A stretch of 64,000 nucleotides of DNA, taken from the NCBI RefSeq assembly GCF_000723465.1, contig NZ_HF545617.1, positions 62,001-126,000 on the forward strand, read 5' to 3'. Source of the stretch: Ruminococcus bicirculans (ex Wegman et al. 2014). Its GTDB lineage: Bacteria; Bacillota; Clostridia; Oscillospirales; Ruminococcaceae. Shown one piece after another: positions 60,055-64,000 of the stretch (position 1 is its first letter; each line of letters begins with the position of its first letter). Position numbers and translations under genes: made by a program. Below the pieces are notes generated by a model. That model was not told the origin of the DNA. It saw only the letters and a program-made list of their open reading frames with translations, and ran no database searches.

Positions 60055-60869
60055 AAAAGAAACTGTTTGATAAATGTGTGGGACTGCTTGAAGAAAGCGG
60101 TCTGGGTGAGAACGCTGCTTGCGAGGTCACATGGGTGTTTGAAGATGTGGCTGAGGGGGAGGATATCACTCCTGAGCAGGAAAAGCGTATAAGCGACATT
60201 GTTACACGCCGATGCGAGGGCTATCCTTTGCAGTATCTCCTTGGACAGTGGGAGTTTTATGGTCTGCCTTTCAAGGTGGGCGAGGGCGTGCTGATACCAC
60301 GTCAGGACACGGAAACTATTGTTGACACGGCTTTGAAGATGTTTGCAGGCAAGAAGGATATCACTGTTATAGACCTTTGTTCAGGCTCGGGGTGCATTGG
60401 TATCACCCTTGAAAGGAAGCTTGACTGCGGTCGGGCAGTGTGTGTGGAAAAGTCTGAAAAGGCGGCAGAGTATCTCCGTGAGAATATAAGTCTGAACGGC
60501 TCGGGGGCTGAGATAGTCATGGGCGACGTTACAGACGAAAAGCTTGTGGAGGATATGCCTGAGGCTGACCTTATAGTGTGCAATCCCCCTTATCTCACTA
60601 CAGAGGACATGGACGCTTTACAGCGTGAGGTCACTTTTGAGCCTGCGGAAGCTCTTTTCGGCGGTGAGGACGGCTTGGACTTTTATCGTGAGATAGTTCG
60701 CAAGTGGAAGAAAAAACTTAAAATCGGCGGCGTTATGCTTTTTGAGATCGGTATCGGTCAGGAGGACGAGGTAATGCGGCTGATGATACAGCACGGCTTT
60801 AAGAACGTGAGATGCAGGAAAGACTTGTGCGGTGTTTACCGCTGTGTTTCGGGCATTTATGAGAAATAG
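60048..60869 (+). CDS. prmC: Peptide chain release factor methyltransferase PrmC
   Basis: A 273-residue methyltransferase that modifies the GGQ glutamine of release factors. The SAM site is VIDLCSGSGCIGITLERK (residues about 107-124) and the catalytic NPPY motif is VCNPPYLTTEDM near 178. The N-terminal helical domain (EVTWVFEDVAEGEDITPEQ, YPLQYLLGQWEFYGLPFKV) matches. It overlaps DUF1385. No prfA follows, unlike the common prmC-prfA order. Confidence 0.93.
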   Translation: MVKKKLFDKCVGLLEESGLGENAACEVTWVFEDVAEGEDITPEQEKRISDIVTRRCEGYPLQYLLGQWEFYGLPFKVGEGVLIPRQDTETIVDTALKMFAGKKDITVIDLCSGSGCIGITLERKLDCGRAVCVEKSEKAAEYLRENISLNGSGAEIVMGDVTDEKLVEDMPEADLIVCNPPYLTTEDMDALQREVTFEPAEALFGGEDGLDFYREIVRKWKKKLKIGGVMLFEIGIGQEDEVMRLMIQHGFKNVRCRKDLCGVYRCVSGIYEK

Positions 60870-60983
60870 TACGAAAATTTGTACAGATAGATAAGTTGCG
60901 GTTACTGTACAGACAAACGGACAGTTAGTGTGATATGATATAGATACGGATAAAACACCGATAAGATAGGGAGGTCATATAAA
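60870..60983 (+). promoter_or_regulatory. recA upstream region with TGTACAGA direct repeats
   Basis: Two copies of TGTACAGA at 60880-60887 and 60906-60913 (26 apart) lie ahead of an extended -10, TGATATGAT (60931-60939), and the recA ribosome site GGGAGGT. No GAAC-N4-GTTC SOS box as in Bacillus was found. The repeats may be the operator of a different LexA-like regulator. Confidence 0.4.
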
Positions 60984-62234
60984 ATGGCGATAGACAAGAA
61001 GAAAAAAGAAGCCGTTAAGACGGTAGTAAAAATAACTGACGCAGAGGAAAAGAAAAAGGCTCTTGACACAGCGATAGCATATATTGAAAAGCAGTTCGGC
61101 AAGGGTGCGATCATGAAGCTTGGTGAGGCTAAGGCTATGGATATCGAGGCTATACCGACAGGCTCAATGACCCTTGATATGGCGCTGGGCATAGGCGGAG
61201 TGCCGAGAGGAAGAATTATTGAGATATACGGACCTGAGTCATCAGGTAAGACAACGGTCGCACTTCATGTTATCGCAGAAACGCAGAAAATGGGCGGTGA
61301 GGTAGCTTTTATCGACGTTGAGCATGCTCTTGACCCTGTTTATGCAGGTCAGCTTGGCGTTGATATCGACAATATGCTTGTTTCTCAGCCTGACAGCGGT
61401 GAGCAGGCTTTGGAGATAGCCGAGGCTCTGGCTCGTTCCGGTGCTATCGACTGTATCGTTATCGACTCGGTTGCGGCAATGGTAACAAAGTCTGAGATAG
61501 ACGGCGAAATGGGCGACACTCACGTTGGTCAGCTTGCAAGACTTATGTCTCAGGCTATGAGAAAGCTCACATCTGTTATCGCAAAGTCCAATACAACGGC
61601 TATATTTATCAATCAGGTCCGTGAGAAGATAGGTGTTATGTATGGAAACCCTGAAACTACTCCAGGCGGACGTGCTTTGAAGTTTTACGCTTCTGTAAGA
61701 ATAGAGGTCAGACGTGGAGAACAGATAAAGAACGGCTCTGAGGTCATTGGTAACAGAACAAAGTGCAAGGTGGTAAAGAATAAGGTAGCACCGCCGTTCA
61801 AGGAGTGTGAGTTTGATATCATGTACGGCAAGGGTATCTCCCGTGTGGGCGAGGTGCTTGACATGGCGGTCGATCTTGATATCGTTAAGAAGGGCGGAGC
61901 TTGGTTCAGCTACAACGATATGAAGCTTGGTCAGGGACGTGACAACGCTAAGGAGTTTCTGCTGAACAATCCTGATATCATGGACGAGATAGAAGCCAAG
62001 ATAAAGGAACATCAGGCGGAGCTTGTGCTTGCGGCGCAGAAAGATAAAAAGGCCAAGAAGCTTGAAGAAAAGGCTAACGCAGGTGCGGCGGCTCAGAGTG
62101 CAAATGAAGATATGGCTGCTGACAAGCCTGAAAAGAAGATACGCAAGGCGGCAAGCGACAAGTCTGTTGTGGCAAAGCCTGAGGAGGACTTCGAGGAGTT
62201 CGCTCCTGTGGACATAAGCGAGCTTGGTGACTGA
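60984..62234 (+). CDS. recA: Recombinase RecA
   Basis: A 416-residue recombinase that forms filaments on single-stranded DNA and promotes strand exchange and SOS induction. Walker A is GPESSGKTT (residues about 79-87 of this frame), with [12 protein letters not shown] as Walker B and loop signatures [16 protein letters not shown] and [19 protein letters not shown]. Compared with the common 345-350 residues it has a longer N terminus of about 12 and a C-terminal extension of about 55 residues, Ala/Lys/Asp-rich and ending acidic ([15 protein letters not shown]), probably regulatory. It is followed after 3 bases by recX. Confidence 0.98.
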   Translation: MAIDKKKKEAVKTVVKITDAEEKKKALDTAIAYIEKQFGKGAIMKLGEAKAMDIEAIPTGSMTLDMALGIGGVPRGRIIEIYGPESSGKTTVALHVIAETQKMGGEVAFIDVEHALDPVYAGQLGVDIDNMLVSQPDSGEQALEIAEALARSGAIDCIVIDSVAAMVTKSEIDGEMGDTHVGQLARLMSQAMRKLTSVIAKSNTTAIFINQVREKIGVMYGNPETTPGGRALKFYASVRIEVRRGEQIKNGSEVIGNRTKCKVVKNKVAPPFKECEFDIMYGKGISRVGEVLDMAVDLDIVKKGGAWFSYNDMKLGQGRDNAKEFLLNNPDIMDEIEAKIKEHQAELVLAAQKDKKAKKLEEKANAGAAAQSANEDMAADKPEKKIRKAASDKSVVAKPEEDFEEFAPVDISELGD

Positions 62235-62237
62235 TAA

Positions 62238-62858
62238 ATGCTTAAAATAACGGGCGTTTCAAAATACAAGGGCAGCACATATATGATAGAGTTTGAGGAG
62301 GGCGAAACGGCTTTTCTCAACTATGAGATAGTGTCTGCCTATGGTCTGAGAGCAGGGCTTGATATGCCTGAGTCTGCTTGGGAGAAGATAGTTTTTGACA
62401 ACGAGTTCAGAAAGGCTAAGGAAAGGGCTTTGTATCTCCTTGATTACAGGGACTATTCTTATGTGGAGCTTTACAAGAAGCTTGAGAAAAATTACAGCGA
62501 GGAGATATGCGACGCCGTAATGGATAAGATGCTGGAGCTTGGGACGGTCAATGACAGACGGTATGCTCAGGGGCTTGCGAGGAATTATGTGGAAGTGCGT
62601 AAATACGGATATTACCGTGCTTATCAGCAGATGAGACAAAAAGGGCTTACGAAGCCTATAATAGAGGAAGCTTTGGAGGAATACAGCGAGGGTACATACG
62701 AGCGGCTGTATGAGCTTGTGGAGCGAAAGTATCTCAGATATCTTGACGGAGAAAAGGGTGACATAAAGGTAAAAAACGCCCTTGTGCGTTTGGGGTATTC
62801 ATACGACATAATAAAAGAGGTGCTTGCTGACATAAAACAGGAGTACGGCGACGAATAA
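62238..62858 (+). CDS. recX: Regulatory protein RecX
   Basis: A 206-residue RecX-like protein that modulates RecA filaments. Three helical repeats are visible, with YLLDYRDYSYVELYKKLEKNY, VNDRRYAQGLARNYVE and RQKGLTKPIIEEALEEY. ATG 62238 is 3 bases after the recA stop; no clear ribosome site, so coupled translation. Longer than the shortest forms, similar to Bacillus RecX in layout. Confidence 0.9.
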   Translation: MLKITGVSKYKGSTYMIEFEEGETAFLNYEIVSAYGLRAGLDMPESAWEKIVFDNEFRKAKERALYLLDYRDYSYVELYKKLEKNYSEEICDAVMDKMLELGTVNDRRYAQGLARNYVEVRKYGYYRAYQQMRQKGLTKPIIEEALEEYSEGTYERLYELVERKYLRYLDGEKGDIKVKNALVRLGYSYDIIKEVLADIKQEYGDE

Positions 62859-62869
62859 AGGAGCAAAGA

Positions 62870-63718
62870 ATGAAAAAGATCATTTTTGCGGCGGCTATAC
62901 TGAGTGCGGGGATCATGACAGGCTGTTCGCTGAGCTTTGACGGCACAGACAGCTCTCAGCCTGCGGAAAATGTTCAGGGCAGTGAGAACGCTGTGACAAC
63001 GCAGGGAACTGATACGGAAAGCGAAGAAGCCGCTGACCCGCTTGAAGAGGCAAAGGACGTTGCGGCAATGTATCTTAAAGCCGCAAACGCTGAGTTTGAC
63101 CAATCAATGGTTAAGCTTATGACAGACGATTATGCCGCTGACTATGAATATATGAAAAAGAACATGGGCGGCGACAATGAATACGGTGAGGACGAGCAGA
63201 TAAGCGGAGTAAGATATAGCTTTGACAAGGATAAGTGCGGCTTTATCGACAAGGTGAACATCTCGGAGGAGTATTCAAAGGCGGCGGAGCTTTATGTGAC
63301 CATAGCTTATGACAGCTCTGAGGGAGAGGTCACGTCATCGCAGTATATTCTTATGGTGCTTGATAAGGACAATGATTGGAAAGTTTGCTTTGCAGGCTCA
63401 AAGGCGCAGGCTTACGCAGACGGCATAATCACTGACGAAAACTCGGAAAGGGCAGAGGCTAACGCTCAGGCGGTATATGAGGCGGCAGAAAAGGCGGTCA
63501 CGGAGCTTTCAAAAGACAAGAGCTACAAGTTTGAGTACATGAACTACATTTCCACAGAGACGGATAAGTTCATAGAAAAGATAAAGGAACAGCTTCCTGA
63601 TGAGCTTAAGGATACATATTTTACTGTTTTTATTGATGAAGGAAAGCTTGATTATGTTGTTTGGTCGCAGGAAGCAGGGTCAGAGATAACTGTTACTTAT
63701 CCTGAGAAGAAAAACTGA
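62870..63718 (+). CDS. Lipoprotein of unknown function (DUF5105-like)
   Basis: A 282-residue lipoprotein. The signal peptide ends in IMTGC (Cys at residue 19), a Ser/Glu/Thr-rich linker runs to about 58, and a helical/beta domain follows that resembles the DUF4878/DUF5105-type lipoproteins of Clostridia (AAMYLKAANAEFDQSMVKLM, LYVTIAYDSSEGEV). Role unknown. It follows recX after 11 bases with AAAGGAG at the start. Similar in type to the Thr-linker lipoprotein at 16615. Confidence 0.78.
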   Translation: MKKIIFAAAILSAGIMTGCSLSFDGTDSSQPAENVQGSENAVTTQGTDTESEEAADPLEEAKDVAAMYLKAANAEFDQSMVKLMTDDYAADYEYMKKNMGGDNEYGEDEQISGVRYSFDKDKCGFIDKVNISEEYSKAAELYVTIAYDSSEGEVTSSQYILMVLDKDNDWKVCFAGSKAQAYADGIITDENSERAEANAQAVYEAAEKAVTELSKDKSYKFEYMNYISTETDKFIEKIKEQLPDELKDTYFTVFIDEGKLDYVVWSQEAGSEITVTYPEKKN

Positions 63719-63732
63719 CGGCGCAAAAGTGC

Positions 63733-63761
63733 TTGACAAAATAAATTGAGTGGTGTATAAT
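63733..63761 (+). promoter_or_regulatory. Consensus promoter after the last lipoprotein gene
   Basis: TTGACA (63733-63738), 17 bases, TATAAT (63756-63761). Transcription would start near 63768 and reach a terminator within 75 bases. Confidence 0.85.
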
Positions 63762-63767
63762 ATAGGT

Positions 63768-63843
63768 AACCACGAGATTGATTGTGTTCACAGTGACACA
63801 CAAATGAAACCCCCGAAAGTTGCAGCTTTCGGGGGTTTCTTTT
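63768..63843 (+). ncRNA. Candidate small RNA of about 75 nt
   Basis: The stretch between the consensus promoter and the strong terminator has no usable reading frame. Its 5' part contains TTGTGT/ACACAA-type pairing and the 3' part is the terminator hairpin with a T run, the build of an Hfq-type small RNA; an Hfq gene is in this window. It may instead be the leader of a gene beyond 64000. Confidence 0.5.
63806..63843 (+). terminator. Strong intrinsic terminator
   Basis: GAAACCCCCGAAAG and CTTTCGGGGGTTTC form a perfect 14-base stem around a 6-base loop, then TTTT. Confidence 0.93.
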
Positions 63844-63937
63844 GGGATCATGCCGGACTTACTTTCTGTATGCTTTTGGCTTTGTGGGAAATTCATAAAT
63901 ATTTTGATTTTTGTCATACAATAGTGACTAAAAGGGC

Positions 63938-63966
63938 TTGACAAAACTGTGTAAAAGTGAGATAAT
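63938..63966 (+). promoter_or_regulatory. Promoter pointing out of the window
   Basis: TTGACA (63938-63943), 17 bases, GATAAT (63961-63966). It shares the GCTTGACAAAA context with the promoter at 63733, and probably drives a gene beyond 64000. Confidence 0.7.
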
Positions 63967-64000
63967 AAGATAGATTATTGTGATACTTTATGCCGTCCGT

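Noticed and set aside
61242-62012. 256-residue minus-strand ORF antisense to recA
   Set aside because: Long shadow frame, no start signal, unlike any recognisable protein.
1-64000. tRNA, rRNA, CRISPR arrays, phage or transposase genes
   Set aside because: No TTCGA-type tRNA arms in a cloverleaf context, no rRNA-like stretches, no regularly spaced repeats and no integrase or transposase motifs were seen.

Overview
The window reads as an ordinary, gene-dense chromosomal segment of a Gram-positive anaerobe of the class Clostridia, most likely a Ruminococcus-like member of the Oscillospiraceae. This rests on gene content and not on a search: sporulation genes (spoIIE, spoIID) beside DivIVA/SepF/YlmH, a four-gene ADP-glucose glycogen operon with GlgD, a split transketolase, an NPxTG cell-wall anchor, TTG starts with strong GGAGG sites, and consensus TTG-17-TATAAT promoters. 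No phage, transposase, integrase, CRISPR array, rRNA or tRNA was seen.

Layout. 1-7.7 kb (+): the end of mutL, miaA, hfq, a HlyD-like adaptor, yggS, sepF, ylmH, divIVA, lspA, an RluA-family pseudouridine synthase and a Cof-type phosphatase, i.e. DNA repair, tRNA modification and cell division. 7.7-9.5 kb: two-gene transketolase. 9.6-15 kb: a TetR repressor divergent from an MMPL-type exporter and a large heptad-like repeat protein, with four near-identical palindromes between them. 15.1-26.7 kb (-): a purine operon reading purE, purC, a purF paralogue, purF, purM, purN, a PurO-type IMP cyclohydrolase, two zinc-ribbon membrane proteins, a stand-alone AICAR transformylase, a lipoprotein and purD, preceded by a long leader with a small ORF and a terminator. 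26.7-28.8 kb: repeat-rich, poorly coding stretch with one small conserved-looking gene, then rsmA. 28.8-37.2 kb (+): spoIIE and glgB-glgC-glgD-glgA. 37.3-42.7 kb (-): HD-domain protein, a PflX-like radical SAM protein with a zinc-ribbon membrane partner, ispE, an aminotransferase and an Lrp regulator. 43-45.3 kb (+): a giant cell-wall-binding-repeat protein. 45.3-49.5 kb (-): ispF, pheA, an acetyltransferase, an EamA transporter, and a cysteine-desulfurase-like enzyme coupled to a DUF3343 carrier. 49.7-64 kb (mostly +): zinc-ribbon protein, queH, an NPxTG surface protein, a cupin, spoIID (-), citrate synthase, a lipoprotein with a two-component system, DUF1385, prmC, recA, recX and a final lipoprotein followed by a promoter-terminator pair that looks like a small RNA.

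How it works together. The purine cluster would give most steps from PRPP to IMP, with the last two steps carried by separate proteins of different ancestry instead of one PurH fusion; purB, purK, purL, purQ and purS are not here. The glg operon makes and branches glycogen from glucose-1-phosphate. Most remaining blocks are housekeeping.

The most interesting signals are the nucleophile-lacking PurF paralogue, the split IMP synthase, the purE leader, the operator array of the TetR/MMPL locus, the histone-like tail of GlgB, the TGTAGGGG-headed intergenic repeats and the candidate sRNA at 63.77 kb. All functional assignments are made by eye from motifs and recalled family features; no database search was possible.
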